Below, one piece after another: positions 55,383-64,000 of a DNA stretch of 64,000 nt; positions within the stretch are counted from its first letter, which is position 1, and the number at the start of each line of letters is the position of its first letter. Origin of the DNA: Methylobacterium sp. J-068 (GTDB taxonomy: Bacteria > Pseudomonadota > Alphaproteobacteria > Rhizobiales > Beijerinckiaceae); assembly GCF_022829445.1 (NCBI RefSeq), contig NZ_JAKSXY010000061.1:62001-126000 (forward strand), written 5' to 3'. The notes under the pieces are model-generated. The model ran no database searches. It saw only the letters and a program-made list of their open reading frames with translations, and had not been told where the DNA came from. The translations under genes and the position numbers were made by a program.

Positions 55383-55772
55383 TCAGGGTGCGCCGTCCAC
55401 CTGAGCCTGCGCCCGGTCGACCGCCTCGCCGCACGCCTTCGCATCCCCCTTCTTGTCGGCCGTGCGCGCCTCGTCCAGCGCCACCTTCGCCTGCATCGCC
55501 TTGTCGCCGCCCTGGCCGGCCTCGGCCGATTTCTCCGGCGAGGCCGCTTCCGCCGCGGCACTTCCCCCGCTCCCCGTCACGCCCTGGCCGCTCCGGGCGC
55601 TGGCCGTGGCCTTGCCGCTGGTGTTGGCGGAGATCGCCTCCTTGGCCAGATCCTTCACCGGACCGTCGAGCTTGGCGATCCGGTCCCCGCAGGGAGAGGC
55701 GAGGACGGGCGCCGCGCCGACGACAGATCCGGCGGCGATAAATCCGGCGGCAAGCCACACGAAACGCGTCAT
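55383..55772 (-). CDS. Small periplasmic protein of unknown function
   Basis: A 129-residue protein with a signal peptide (WLAAGFIAAGSVVGAAPVLA), a mature part with CGDRIAKLDGPVKDLAKEAISAN, a Gly/Ser/Ala linker and a helical end (KAMQAKVALDEARTADKKGDAKACGEAVDRAQAQVDGAP). Two Cys are present in the mature form. The KAMQAKVALDEARTADKKGDAKACGEAV segment resembles small periplasmic helical repeat proteins, without a known function. Start 55772 with AAGGACAG upstream. Confidence 0.75.
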   Translation of the reverse strand: MTRFVWLAAGFIAAGSVVGAAPVLASPCGDRIAKLDGPVKDLAKEAISANTSGKATASARSGQGVTGSGGSAAAEAASPEKSAEAGQGGDKAMQAKVALDEARTADKKGDAKACGEAVDRAQAQVDGAP

Positions 55773-55964
55773 CGATCGCTGTCCTTGATCCTGTGAGCGA
55801 GGTCGGCCCGACCGGGCGCGCCTCCGTCCGGTGGTCAACCATCTGGATCGCGACCGGGCTCCCTCCGGCCGCATGAAAACACGCCGCGCGTCCCGCGATT
55901 CGGCTCGGCCACGCGCGAAACCCCGCGCCGGGGACGAACCCGGCGCGGGCGGTCGCGGCCGCGC

Positions 55965-58328
55965 TCAGGCGCTGAGCTGGTCGCGAATCGGCAATTGCCG
56001 GATGCGCCGGCCCGTGGCGGCGAAGATCGCGTTGGCGATCGCCGGGGCCACGGGGGGGACGCCGGGCTCGCCGACGCCGCCGAGGGGACGGTTGTAATCC
56101 GCGTTCGGCAGCAGGTGGACGTGGATCTCCTTCGGCGCGGCGTCGATGCGGGTGATCTCGTAGCCGTCGAAGTTGTTCTGCTGCGCGCGCCCGTCCTTGA
56201 AGGTGATCTCGGCCGAGAGCGCGAGGCCCATGCCCATGACGACCGCGCCCTCCATCTGCGAGCGCACCCGCTCCGGGTTGACCTGCGGCCCGCAATCGAC
56301 GGCGATGTCGACGCGCTTGACCTGCACCTCGCCCTTGGGGCCGACCGCCACCTCCGCCGCCACCGCCGTGTGGGTGACGAAGCTGTAATGGCCGGCGATG
56401 CCCAGACCCGTGCCCTTCGCCATCTTGCGACCCCAGCCGATCCCCTTGGCCGCCGTCTCGATGACCCGGCGCAGGCGCGCCGTCTCGATCGGATAGCGGG
56501 CCGGGTCCTCGCCGTAGTTCCAGACGTCGCCGATCGTCGTCGGGTCGATGATCCGGTCGGGACCGATCAGCGCGAGCAGGTACTCCTTCGGGTCGCGCCC
56601 CGCCGCGTGGGCGAGTTCCGAGACGAAGGACTGGATCGCGAAGGCGTGCGGGATGTTCGAGACCGAGCGAAACCAGCCGATGCGCACGTGGGCATCCGCC
56701 GCCGGGTTCTCAAGGCGGATGTTGGGCACGGCGAACGGCGTGTTGGTCAGACCCATGCCGAGCTCGAAGGGCAGCTCGTGCTTGGGGTCGGGTGCGAAGA
56801 TCGAGCCGATGGTGGGCGCGGCCGAGCGGTGCAGCCAGGCGACCGGCATGCCCTTGTCGTCGAGCCCGGCCTCCAGCCGCTCCACCGAGATGGTGTGGTA
56901 GTAGCCGTGGTGGAGGTCGTCCTCGCGGGTCCAGATCAGCTTGACGGCTGCGCCGTCCACGGCCTGGCTGCAGAGGGCCGCTTCCACCACGTAATCGGGC
57001 TTCGACTTGCGGCCGAACCCGCCGCCGAGGAGCGTCACGTTCACCCGCACCTTGTCGGCGGGCAGGTTCAGCTTCTTGGCGAGGCGGTCATGCGTCGCCT
57101 GGGGCGCCTGCGTGCAGGCCCAGGCCTCGCAGAACCCGTCCTTGATCCGCACGGTGGCGGCCGGCGGCTCCATCGGAGCCTGAACGAGGTGGGGCACGAA
57201 GTACTCGGCCTCCAGCTTCGTCTTGGCCTTGGCCATCGCGCCCGCGACGTCGCCCTGGTCGCGCACGACCTTGCCGGGCGCGCGCGCGGCCTTCTCCAGT
57301 TCGCCCCGGAAGGCGACGGAATCGTAATGGGCGTTCGGGCCGTCGTCCCAGGTGATCTTCAGGGCATCGCGGGCCTTCATGGCCGCCCAGGTGTTCTTCG
57401 CGATCACCGCGACGCCGCCGATGGGCTGGAACTCGGACGGGATTTCCGGTGCGTCGATCTGGAAGATCTTCACCACGCCCGCGACCTTCTTGGCCTCGGT
57501 GTCGTCGTAGCTCACCACCTTGCCGCCGAAGACCGGCGGGCGGGCGACCAGCGCGTAGAGCATCCCCTCGAGGCGGGTGTCGATGCCGTACATCGCCCGG
57601 CCGACGGTGAAGTCGTGGTTGTCGATGAGGCCGATCTTGCCCTTGCCGATGTAGCGGAAGGCCTCCGGCTTCTTCAGGGTCACGCTCTCGCGGGCCGGCA
57701 CCGACAGTTCGGCGGCCGCCGCCGCGACCTCGCCGTAGCCCAGGGTCCGCTTGGACCTGGCGTGGGTGATCAGGTGGTTCTCGGCCTTCACCTCGCCCGC
57801 CGGCACGCCCCACTGCCGGGCGGCGGCCTGGACCAGCATGGCTTTGGCAGCCGCGCCCGCATGGCGCAGGTGCGGGAAGAAGTGGCGCAAGCTGCGCGAG
57901 CCGTCGGTGTCCTGGTTGCCGAAGCGGGCTTCGTCGCCCCAGGCCTGGGCGACCTTCACCTTGGACCAGTCGGCCTCGAGCTCGTCGGCCACCACGAGGG
58001 CGATCGAGGTGCGCACGCCCTGGCCCATCTCGGAGCGGTGGCAGGTCACCGTCACGGTGCCGTCGGGGGCAATCGCCACGAACACCTTCGGGTCGTCCTG
58101 CCAGCCATGCGGCATGGCATCGGCGCCGTATTTTTTCGGACCCTCGTCCTTCTTGTCCTCGGCGCGCGCGGGATCACGCCACGAGAGGGCGAGCACCAGG
58201 GCCCCCATGCCGCCGAGCATGGCGCGGCGGCTGACATTGGCGAGGGCGCTGGAGGAAGCGCCGGAATCGGGCGAGGCCTCGGCCGGCGCGGTGGCGAGAT
58301 CCGCCATGGTCTGGGCTTCGTGGATCAC
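55965..58328 (-). CDS. Molybdenum hydroxylase large subunit (IorB-like), Tat-exported
   Basis: A 787-residue molybdopterin-binding subunit of the xanthine oxidase family, closest in layout to isoquinoline 1-oxidoreductase beta and membrane aldehyde dehydrogenases. A Tat signal ([18 protein letters not shown]) near 28-45 directs folded export. Cofactor loops include [35 protein letters not shown] and the active-site Glu in [15 protein letters not shown] near the C-terminus. Substrate unknown. The start is GTG 58328, overlapping the small-subunit stop as GTGA. No cytochrome c or XdhC maturation gene is adjacent. Confidence 0.9.
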   Translation of the reverse strand: MIHEAQTMADLATAPAEASPDSGASSSALANVSRRAMLGGMGALVLALSWRDPARAEDKKDEGPKKYGADAMPHGWQDDPKVFVAIAPDGTVTVTCHRSEMGQGVRTSIALVVADELEADWSKVKVAQAWGDEARFGNQDTDGSRSLRHFFPHLRHAGAAAKAMLVQAAARQWGVPAGEVKAENHLITHARSKRTLGYGEVAAAAAELSVPARESVTLKKPEAFRYIGKGKIGLIDNHDFTVGRAMYGIDTRLEGMLYALVARPPVFGGKVVSYDDTEAKKVAGVVKIFQIDAPEIPSEFQPIGGVAVIAKNTWAAMKARDALKITWDDGPNAHYDSVAFRGELEKAARAPGKVVRDQGDVAGAMAKAKTKLEAEYFVPHLVQAPMEPPAATVRIKDGFCEAWACTQAPQATHDRLAKKLNLPADKVRVNVTLLGGGFGRKSKPDYVVEAALCSQAVDGAAVKLIWTREDDLHHGYYHTISVERLEAGLDDKGMPVAWLHRSAAPTIGSIFAPDPKHELPFELGMGLTNTPFAVPNIRLENPAADAHVRIGWFRSVSNIPHAFAIQSFVSELAHAAGRDPKEYLLALIGPDRIIDPTTIGDVWNYGEDPARYPIETARLRRVIETAAKGIGWGRKMAKGTGLGIAGHYSFVTHTAVAAEVAVGPKGEVQVKRVDIAVDCGPQVNPERVRSQMEGAVVMGMGLALSAEITFKDGRAQQNNFDGYEITRIDAAPKEIHVHLLPNADYNRPLGGVGEPGVPPVAPAIANAIFAATGRRIRQLPIRDQLSA

Positions 58329-58822
58329 AGGCGCTCTCCCGTATTGGCGGCGGGCTTCTGGCCGGCACCGGACACTTGGCCGGCAGCCTGGTGGATCGCG
58401 GCGCGGATGCGCGGATAGGTGCCGCAACGGCACAGGTTCCCGCTCATCGCCTCGTCGATCTGCGCATCGGTGGGCTTCGGGGTGTCGGTGAGCAGCGAGG
58501 CGGCCTGCATCATCTGCCCGCACTGGCAGTAGCCGCATTGCGCCACGTTGAGGTCGCGCCAGGCCACCTGGACCGGGTGGTTGCCGTCGGGGGACAGGCC
58601 CTCGATGGTGACGACGGCCTGCCCCTCGGCGGCCGAGACGGGGGTGACGCAGCCGCGCACGGCCGTGCCGCCCACATGGATGGTGCAGGCGCCGCACAGG
58701 GCGGCGCCGCAGCCGAACTTGGTTCCGGTGAGCCCGACCTCGTCGCGCAGGTACCACAACAGCGGCATGTCGGGGTCGCCGTCGAAGCTGCGTTCAGCTC
58801 CGTTCACGGTCAGTTTGATCAT
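58325..58822 (-). CDS. [2Fe-2S] small subunit of the molybdenum hydroxylase (IorA-like)
   Basis: A 165-residue iron-sulfur subunit. The plant-ferredoxin-like cluster is held by C38, C43, C46 and C58 ([18 protein letters not shown]) and the second, C-terminal cluster by C96, C99, C131 and C133 ([18 protein letters not shown]). It has no signal peptide of its own, so it must travel across the membrane bound to the Tat-tagged large subunit. The large subunit starts within its stop codon (GTGA). Confidence 0.92.
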   Translation of the reverse strand: MIKLTVNGAERSFDGDPDMPLLWYLRDEVGLTGTKFGCGAALCGACTIHVGGTAVRGCVTPVSAAEGQAVVTIEGLSPDGNHPVQVAWRDLNVAQCGYCQCGQMMQAASLLTDTPKPTDAQIDEAMSGNLCRCGTYPRIRAAIHQAAGQVSGAGQKPAANTGERL

Positions 58823-59246
58823 CGGTGTATCCTGTCATCGATCAGGCCACGGGCCGGTCGGGATCGGCGTCACGCCAATCCGTGGAGCGGCGGGAGGCCG
58901 TCGGGGTCACATGTCGGGCGTCGGGCGGCGGCCACGGGCGGCAGGGCCGCCGTGCCGCTTCGAAGTGTCCTGAAGCACGGCGGCGGATCCGGCCTCGCGC
59001 AGGCGGGCCGTCGCAGCGCACGAAGCCCCCACGCCCCGTACCTCGGAATGAATACAAGTAAGCGCCGGGGCTGCCGCGGTGCAACCGGACACCGGCGCCG
59101 TCATCCGTCACGGGCGCGCCGATCCGGCCTTCATGTGCCGTTACGCACGGAGCGGGGAATACTGTGTGATCCGCGAGGCCGGCTCGGAGGTTGTTTATGC
59201 CGGCTTTCCCGGAAGCGCCGGAAAACCGTTTCCTTTACCGGCTTTC
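58823..59246. other. Intergenic region between the molybdenum hydroxylase and zapE (424 bp)
   Basis: It holds an imperfect hairpin GGCTTTCCCGG...CCGGAAAACC (59202-59227), 20 nt downstream of the zapE stop on the minus strand, without a clear U-run. Open frames reading through it on the plus strand run antisense into zapE and look spurious. The molybdenum hydroxylase promoter must lie here. Confidence 0.45.
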
Positions 59247-60497
59247 TCAGGTCTCGACGAGGCCGGTGCTCGACCCCGAGGCCCCGGAATCGCCCGCCCC
59301 GTGCGGCAGGGCGAGATATTCCGACGAGCGCATCTCGATGAGGCGCGAGACCGTGCGGTCGAACTCGAAGGCCTCGCGCCCTTCCGTGGCGGTGTAGAGG
59401 TCCTGCGGCTCGGCCGCCGCCGAGGCGAGGAGCTTCACGTGGGCGTCGTAGAGGGTGTCCACCAGCGTGATGAAGCGCTTGGCCTCGTTGCGGTTGTCCG
59501 GCCCCATCACGGGAATGTCCGCCACGATGACGGTGTGGAAGGCGCGCGCCACCGCCATGTAGTCGGAGGCGCCCAGCGGCTGGGCGCAGAGGTCCGCGAA
59601 GGTGAAGCGGGCGACGCCGCCGGTCTCCTCCGGCACCGCCACGTCGTGCCCCTTCACCCGGAGGGTGGCGGGACGGCCCTTCGCCTTGCCCGTGAGGCCC
59701 TTGAAGGCGCGGGCGAGCGCCGCGTTCGCATCGGCATCCGCCGGGACGTGGTAGACGGAGGCGCCGCCGAGCTTCTCCAGCCGGAAATCCGTGCGGGAAT
59801 CGAGGCGCAGCACGTCCACCCGCTCCTGCAACTCGGCGATGAAGGGCAGGAACAGCGCGCGGTTGAGGCCGCCCTCGTAGAGCCGGTCGGGCTCGACGTT
59901 GGAGGTCGCCACCACCGTGACACCGCGCTTGAACAGGGCCCCGAACAGGCGCCCGAGGATCATCGCGTCGGCGATGTCGGTGACGGTGAACTCGTCGAAG
60001 CAGAGCAAGGTCGCCTCGTCGGCCAGCGCATCCGCCACCACGGGGATCGGGTCGTCACCCTTGGCCGTGCCGGCCTTCAGGGCCTGACGATGGGCGTGGA
60101 TGCGCTCGTGCGCGTCGGCGAGGAAGCCGTGGAAATGGACCCGGCGCTTCGGCTCGGGGGCCGACTCGTGGAACAGGTCCATCAGCATGGTCTTGCCGCG
60201 CCCGACCGAACCCCAGATGTAGAGCCCCTTCGGCGCCGTGGCGGCATCGTCCCGGCGCCCGAAGAGCCAACCGAGCGCGCTGGTCTTCCGGGCGCGCTTG
60301 CGCCGGCCGAGTTCCTGCGCCAGCCGGTCGAGGGCGCGCACGAGGTGGACCTGCGCGGGATCGCGCTCGATGGCGCCGGCGGCGACCAGGGCCTCGTAGC
60401 GCTCGAAGACCGGCCCTGGGGAAACCGCGCCCGCCACCGCATGGCTGGACGGCGCGCGGCCGGGGGGAACGGAACCGGGATTCGAAGGGGCGTTCAC
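59247..60497 (-). CDS. zapE: Cell division ATPase ZapE (AFG1 family)
   Basis: A 416-residue AAA ATPase of the AFG1/ZapE family, which interacts with FtsZ in bacteria and with misfolded membrane proteins in mitochondria. Walker A is YIWGSVGRGKTMLMDLFH near 94-111, Walker B LLCFDEFTVTDIADAMILGRLF, followed by VTVVATSNVEPDRLYEGGLNRALFLPFI and the C-terminal DYMAVARAFHTVIVADIPVM. The start is GTG 60497 (AGGTCGCC 9 nt upstream); the first 30 residues are low-complexity. In many alphaproteobacteria zapE stands upstream of mdh, but here the downstream region leads to the molybdenum hydroxylase. Confidence 0.93.
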   Translation of the reverse strand: MNAPSNPGSVPPGRAPSSHAVAGAVSPGPVFERYEALVAAGAIERDPAQVHLVRALDRLAQELGRRKRARKTSALGWLFGRRDDAATAPKGLYIWGSVGRGKTMLMDLFHESAPEPKRRVHFHGFLADAHERIHAHRQALKAGTAKGDDPIPVVADALADEATLLCFDEFTVTDIADAMILGRLFGALFKRGVTVVATSNVEPDRLYEGGLNRALFLPFIAELQERVDVLRLDSRTDFRLEKLGGASVYHVPADADANAALARAFKGLTGKAKGRPATLRVKGHDVAVPEETGGVARFTFADLCAQPLGASDYMAVARAFHTVIVADIPVMGPDNRNEAKRFITLVDTLYDAHVKLLASAAAEPQDLYTATEGREAFEFDRTVSRLIEMRSSEYLALPHGAGDSGASGSSTGLVET

Positions 60498-60633
60498 GGT
60501 GGGCGACCTATGGGACGGACGACGAATGTGTGGGCGGACCCGCGCGGCTCGGCCGGACCGGTCTGACGTGGGCACCGTCCCGGATCAAGCCCGGCCCCTC
60601 CGGCCGGCACGACGCGCGTCGCGGGCGGTCAAA

Positions 60634-60647
60634 ATGCTGCATTGCAC
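60634..60647. promoter_or_regulatory. Second possible PhaR-type site
   Basis: ATGCTGCATTGCAC in the zapE-GNAT divergent gap matches 40253-40266 at 12 of 14 positions and contains CTGC-ATT-GCA. It lies 97 nt upstream of the GNAT start and 137 nt upstream of zapE. Confidence 0.35.
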
Positions 60648-60743
60648 AAACCCGGTGGGGATGCCAGATCAGCAGAGCCTTGAGGGAGGCTACGCCCGGA
60701 ACCGGCGCGCCACGCGCGCCCCACATCCGGAGACCGGCACCCG

Positions 60744-61325
60744 ATGCCAGACACCCACCCGACCTTGCCGCCGACCTTGCACCCGATCGTCCGCCGCCTG
60801 TGGCCCAACGACGGCCCCGCGGTGGAGACCTACTTCCTGCGGCTCGACCCCGAGACCCGCGCCAACCGCTTCATGGGCGCACTCAGCGACGCGGCCGCCC
60901 TCACCTATGCGCGCGGCGCCATGGACGCGGAGGGCCTGATGTTCGGGTGCTTCGTCGACGGGACCCTGCGGGGCCTCGGCGAGTTGCGTCCCGCGAGCGC
61001 CCCGATGCCGGGCCGCGCCCTCGGCATCGAGGCCGAGGCCGCCTTCGCGGTGGAGAAGGCGTATCGCCGCAACGGGCTCGGCCAGGCCCTGTTCCGCCGC
61101 ATCGCCGCCGCCGCGCGCAATCGCGGCGTGCGCGACCTGCACGTGCGCTGCCTCGCCTGGAACCGGCCGATGCGGGGGCTGGCCACGAAGGTCGGGGCGG
61201 ACCTGCGCATCACGGGGGGCGAGGCCGACGGGGCCCTGCACCTCGCCCGGCCGACTCCCGTCTCCCTGTGGCAGGAGGGCGTCACCGAGGCGGTGGATTT
61301 CACCCTCGCCCTCACGGCGGCGTGA
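60744..61325 (+). CDS. GNAT-family N-acetyltransferase
   Basis: A 193-residue GNAT enzyme with EAEAAFAVEKAYRRNGLGQALFRRIAAAARNRGVRDLHVRCLAWNRPMRGLATKVG; the acetyl-CoA loop is RRNGLGQAL. The N-terminal motif LRPLDxxDGPAVxxYFLRLDPETRANRFMG and the length resemble the GNAT domain found alone or fused in protein acetyltransferases of methylobacteria. Substrate unknown. A GGAGA lies 11 nt upstream of the ATG. Confidence 0.88.
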   Translation: MPDTHPTLPPTLHPIVRRLWPNDGPAVETYFLRLDPETRANRFMGALSDAAALTYARGAMDAEGLMFGCFVDGTLRGLGELRPASAPMPGRALGIEAEAAFAVEKAYRRNGLGQALFRRIAAAARNRGVRDLHVRCLAWNRPMRGLATKVGADLRITGGEADGALHLARPTPVSLWQEGVTEAVDFTLALTAA

Positions 61326-61400
61326 GCCCGGCTTTGCCGCCCGGCACGGGCGGGCTATCATGAGCCACGCACGCCGCGCCCGCCGCCGAGGTCCCGCGTC

Positions 61401-61733
61401 ATGACGGCCTTCTCCCGGCGGAGCCTGTCCGCCTCCGCGCCCCGCCTTGCCCTGCTCGCCTGCGCCGCCCTGCTGCCCGGCTCCGTGCGGGCGCAGGAAC
61501 GCCCCGACACCACGGCACTGACCTGCGCCGAGGCGTCCGCCCTGGTGGCGCGGGCCGGCGCCGTCGTGATGACCACGGGACCGGCCACCTATGCGCGCTT
61601 CGTCCGCGACGGCGGCTTCTGCCCCCTGCCCGAGACGACCCAACCCTCCTGGGAGACCACCCGCGACAACCCGAAGTGCTTCGTCGGGTACACCTGCCGG
61701 GACAAGTTCAACGAGGGCCAGGGCCGCGACTAG
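61401..61733 (+). CDS. Small secreted four-cysteine protein
   Basis: A 110-residue protein with a signal peptide (LALLACAALLPGSVRAQ). Four mature Cys (C42, C74, C93, C99) are set in LTCAEASALVARAGAVVMTTGPATYARFVRDGGFCPL and KCFVGYTC. The pattern GAVVxxTGxxTYxRFV...C...C.VGY.C recurs in small exported proteins of Hyphomicrobiales as I recall, function unknown; two disulfides are likely. It lies 75 nt after the GNAT gene. Confidence 0.78.
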   Translation: MTAFSRRSLSASAPRLALLACAALLPGSVRAQERPDTTALTCAEASALVARAGAVVMTTGPATYARFVRDGGFCPLPETTQPSWETTRDNPKCFVGYTCRDKFNEGQGRD

Positions 61734-61863
61734 GGCGCGCCCTCTCGACCTTCGCGGTCGCGGCTTACGGCCAAGCTGCCATGTTGCCGCCCCGCCCCCC
61801 GCCGATGCTCCGCTTCGGGATCGTCCCCGAGAGGACGACCGGGCACGAGGCGGGGCTGAAGAC

Positions 61864-62079
61864 ATGGACAGGATCAGGACCAACGATCGCGCGCCGGGCC
61901 AGGCCTCCGTCGCCGAGGCGCGCCTCGCGCGCTCGGTCGCCGATGCCCTGCGCATCATCACGGCGGCCTGCGAGGAGCGCAACGCTCCCCCGGTCAAGGC
62001 CGCCCGGCGTCACCTCGCCGAAATCTACGGCGCGACCCGGCTGAACCGCCAGCGCGAACGCCGGCGCGCCTCCGCCTGA
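61864..62079 (+). CDS. Small basic hypothetical protein
   Basis: A 71-residue protein: AEARLARSVADALRIITAACEERNAPPVKAARRHLAEIYGATRLNRQRERRRASA. Two amphipathic helices and an Arg-rich tail; possibly nucleic-acid-binding, but this is inference. ATG 61864 is chosen because the helical part begins shortly after; ribosome site is GAGGCGGGG further upstream. No family recognised. Confidence 0.5.
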   Translation: MDRIRTNDRAPGQASVAEARLARSVADALRIITAACEERNAPPVKAARRHLAEIYGATRLNRQRERRRASA

Positions 62080-62103
62080 CAATTCCTCATCCGAGGCCCG
62101 GCC

Positions 62104-62781
62104 TCAGCGCCGGGGCCGCTCGGCGAGCCAGATGGTGTGGCGCGCGCCCCGCGAACGCCCGGCCCGCACGCCGACCTCCTCCACCGTGAAGCCGCTCCGG
62201 GACAGGCGCTGGGTGAAGGCCGGATCGGGATGGGCCGACCACACCGCCAGCACCCCGCCGGGCCGCAGGGCCGCCCGCGCCGCCGCGAGGCCCGAGGCGT
62301 CGTAGAGGCGGTCGTTGGCGCTGCGGGTCAGCCCGTCGGGGCCGTTGTCGACGTCGAGCAGGATCGCATCGTAGGCCGCCCGGCCTGCGCGGATCAGCCC
62401 GGCCACGTCGGCCACCCGGGCGTCGACGCGCGCGTCGGCGAGCGCCTCGGCCGAGAATGCCGCGAGGGGGCCGCGCCCCCAATCCAGCACCGCCGGCACG
62501 AGTTCGGCCAGCACGATGCCGGCCTCGGGCGGCAGGGCATCGAGGGCGGCACGAAGCGTGAAGCCCATGCCGTAGCCGCCGATCAGCCAGCACGCGTTCC
62601 GGCGCGCCCCGAGCCGCGCGGCGGTGAGGGTCGCCAGCGCTTCCTCCGAGCCGCTGAGCCGGCTGTTCATCAGCTCGTTGTGGCCGAGCTGGATCGAGAA
62701 TTCGCTGCCCCGCTGCAGCAGCCGCAGGGAATCGGCCCCGCCCGGGATGGGCGCGGTGTCGAGGACGACCCAGGGAATCAT
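62104..62781 (-). CDS. Spermidine synthase-like methyltransferase-fold protein
   Basis: A 225-residue protein with the Rossmann fold of spermidine synthase/SAM methyltransferases: LIGGYGMGFTLRAALDALPPEAGIVLAELVPAVLDWGRGPLAAF, and YDAILLDVDNGPDGL with the acidic catalytic-type loop. It starts PWVVLDTAPIPGGADSLRLLQRGSEFSIQLGHNELMNSRLSGSEEAL, which matches 'spermidine synthase-like' small proteins of methylobacteria. It is shorter than true SpeE and lacks the usual GGGDG; polyamine synthesis is not certain. Confidence 0.82.
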   Translation of the reverse strand: MIPWVVLDTAPIPGGADSLRLLQRGSEFSIQLGHNELMNSRLSGSEEALATLTAARLGARRNACWLIGGYGMGFTLRAALDALPPEAGIVLAELVPAVLDWGRGPLAAFSAEALADARVDARVADVAGLIRAGRAAYDAILLDVDNGPDGLTRSANDRLYDASGLAAARAALRPGGVLAVWSAHPDPAFTQRLSRSGFTVEEVGVRAGRSRGARHTIWLAERPRR

Positions 62782-63038
62782 CGGTCGGACCCGATCATGG
62801 GCGAGGCGCGGGGTGACGTGCGATCATGCGCCCCGGCTAGCACGGGCCGCGCGCCGGATCACCCGCCGGGCATGACATGCCCCCTTCCCCTGGACGAGGC
62901 GGGAAGCGCAGAAGGCGCTTCGCCGCCCGGGCGGCCCGTGCCGGCACCCCGTCATCCCGGGTCCGCGCAGCGAAGCCCGGGATCCGGAAACCAGGTGGTG
63001 CCGCCATAAGCGATCGTTCCGGGGGCGGGCGCCCGAGG

Positions 63039-64000
63039 CTAGAACAGCCCCTCGATCTGCCCGATGGCATCGAGGTGGATGCCTTCCGAGGCCGGGACCT
63101 TGGGCAGGCCCGGCATGGTCATGATCTCACCGCAGATCACCACCACGAAGCCGGCGCCCGCCGAGAGGCGCACGTCGCGCACCGCGATGAGGTGGCCCGA
63201 GGGCGCGCCCATCAGGTTCGGGTCCGTGGAGAACGAGTACTGGGTCTTGGCCATGCAGACCGGCAGGTTGCCGTAGCCGTCCTTCTCGAACTGGGCGAGC
63301 TTGGTGGCGGCCTTCGATTCCACCTGGATGTCCCCGGCGCCGTAGAGCTTGGTGGCGATGGCGCGGATCTTGTCGGTGAGCTTGGTCTCGGTCTCGTAGG
63401 CGAAGCTCAGGGGCTTCTGCTCGCCCTCCGCCAATTTGACCACCGCGTGCGCGAGCTCCTCGGCGCCGGCACCCCCTTCCGCCCAGTGCTTGCAGGTGAT
63501 CGCCTCGACCTGGAGCTTGTCGCGGCAGAGTTCCTTCAGCTTGGCGTGCTCGGCATCGGTGTCGGCGTAGAAGTGGTTGACGCCGACCACCACCGGCAGG
63601 CCGAAGCTCCGCACGTTGGTGACGTGGCGGGCGAGGTTCGCGAACCCCTTCTCCAGGGCGTCGAGGTTCTCGGAGCCGAGTTCCTTCTTCGAGACGCCGC
63701 CATGCATCTTGAGGGCGCGCACGGTGGCGACGATGACCACCGCCGAGGGCTTGAGGCCCGCCTGCCGGCACTTGATGTCGATGAACTTCTCCGCGCCGAG
63801 ATCGGCGCCGAAGCCGGCTTCCGTCACCACGTAGTCGCCGAGCTTCAGGCCGGCGCGGGTGGCGATCACCGAGTTGCAGCCGTGCGCGATGTTGGCGAAG
63901 GGTCCGCCATGGATGAGGGCCGGGTTGCCCTCCAGGGTCTGGACGAGATTGGGCTGAAGCGCGTCCTTGAGGAGCACCGTCATGGCGCCCGTGGCCTTGA
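63039..64000 (-). CDS. ftfL: Formate--tetrahydrofolate ligase (N-terminus cut by window edge)
   Basis: About 320 C-terminal residues of a protein usually near 557. It condenses formate and tetrahydrofolate with ATP to 10-formyl-H4F and feeds C1 units into the serine cycle, so it is central in methylotrophic growth of Methylobacterium. Visible motifs: [83 protein letters not shown] and [49 protein letters not shown]. The N-terminal P-loop part is outside the window. A long GC-rich gap (62782-63038) lies downstream. Confidence 0.96.
   Translation of the reverse strand, partial: KATGAMTVLLKDALQPNLVQTLEGNPALIHGGPFANIAHGCNSVIATRAGLKLGDYVVTEAGFGADLGAEKFIDIKCRQAGLKPSAVVIVATVRALKMHGGVSKKELGSENLDALEKGFANLARHVTNVRSFGLPVVVGVNHFYADTDAEHAKLKELCRDKLQVEAITCKHWAEGGAGAEELAHAVVKLAEGEQKPLSFAYETETKLTDKIRAIATKLYGAGDIQVESKAATKLAQFEKDGYGNLPVCMAKTQYSFSTDPNLMGAPSGHLIAVRDVRLSAGAGFVVVICGEIMTMPGLPKVPASEGIHLDAIGQIEGLF

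Noticed and set aside
59133..60566. Plus-strand open frame that begins in the gap before zapE
   Set aside because: After about 40 residues it runs antisense through zapE, with no stop and no family match.

Overview
The window is GC-rich, gene-dense bacterial chromosome that reads as an alphaproteobacterium of the Methylobacterium/Methylorubrum group (Hyphomicrobiales). This is inferred from gene content. The right edge carries formate--tetrahydrofolate ligase (methylotrophic C1 metabolism). There is a phaR/phaA/phaB polyhydroxybutyrate locus, the alphaproteobacterial order lptC-lptA-lptB-rpoN-hpf-ptsN, a CpdR-type receiver, a NepR-like small protein, an ftsE-ftsX pair next to an MJ0042 zinc-ribbon gene, and a separate PEP carboxylase-like gene. 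I see no rRNA, tRNA, CRISPR array or prophage. Both window edges cut a gene.

Layout. 0-6 kb: a large secreted alpha-2-macroglobulin (cut at the left edge), a secreted trypsin-fold protein without its catalytic His and Ser, and a tiny DUF3309 membrane protein. 6-12 kb: cysteine synthase, cpdR, hpt, zinc-ribbon protein, then divergent ftsE-ftsX and a DUF218 protein. 12-19 kb: the minus-strand nitrogen-PTS/LPS-export cluster (lptC, lptA, lptB, rpoN, hpf, ptsN and a small secreted protein), with panD on the opposite strand between rpoN and hpf. 19-25 kb: RNase D, a secreted HhH protein, rpmF, phaR divergent from phaA-phaB, and an EamA permease. 25-34 kb: cupin, two envelope proteins, a divergent PEP carboxylase-like protein, an SPFH/NfeD pair, an SNase-like membrane protein and a secreted protein. 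34-45 kb: lipid kinase, TerC, acid phosphatase, ECF sigma/anti-sigma pair, patatin, ispG, kup and a SleB-type lipoprotein. 45-54 kb: secA-GNAT, nadX, PpiC, a diguanylate cyclase and a CorC/HlyC protein.

The main accessory patch is about 54.1-55.3 kb: a deleted IS1182-type transposase remnant, an orphan NepR-like anti-sigma protein, an unusually AT-rich intergenic stretch and a small orphan gene. It is followed by a Tat-exported two-subunit molybdenum hydroxylase, zapE, several small secreted or unknown genes, and ftfL.

Functional links. PHB and carbon flow: PhaR, PhaA and PhaB, a DUF3734-type patatin with a possible PhaR site at its promoter, the PEPC-like protein and FtfL. Envelope: LptCAB, SecA, PpiC, FtsEX, SleB and alpha-2-macroglobulin. 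Stress and regulation: RpoN, PtsN, HPF, CpdR, the ECF pair and the NepR-like protein. The most unusual signals are two families of palindromic intergenic repeats (7.9, 13.9 and 48.6 kb), a perfect 11-bp inverted repeat between phaA and phaB, several proteins that keep a fold but lack catalytic residues, and the orphan NepR. I found no clear multi-gene system that I would call undescribed.
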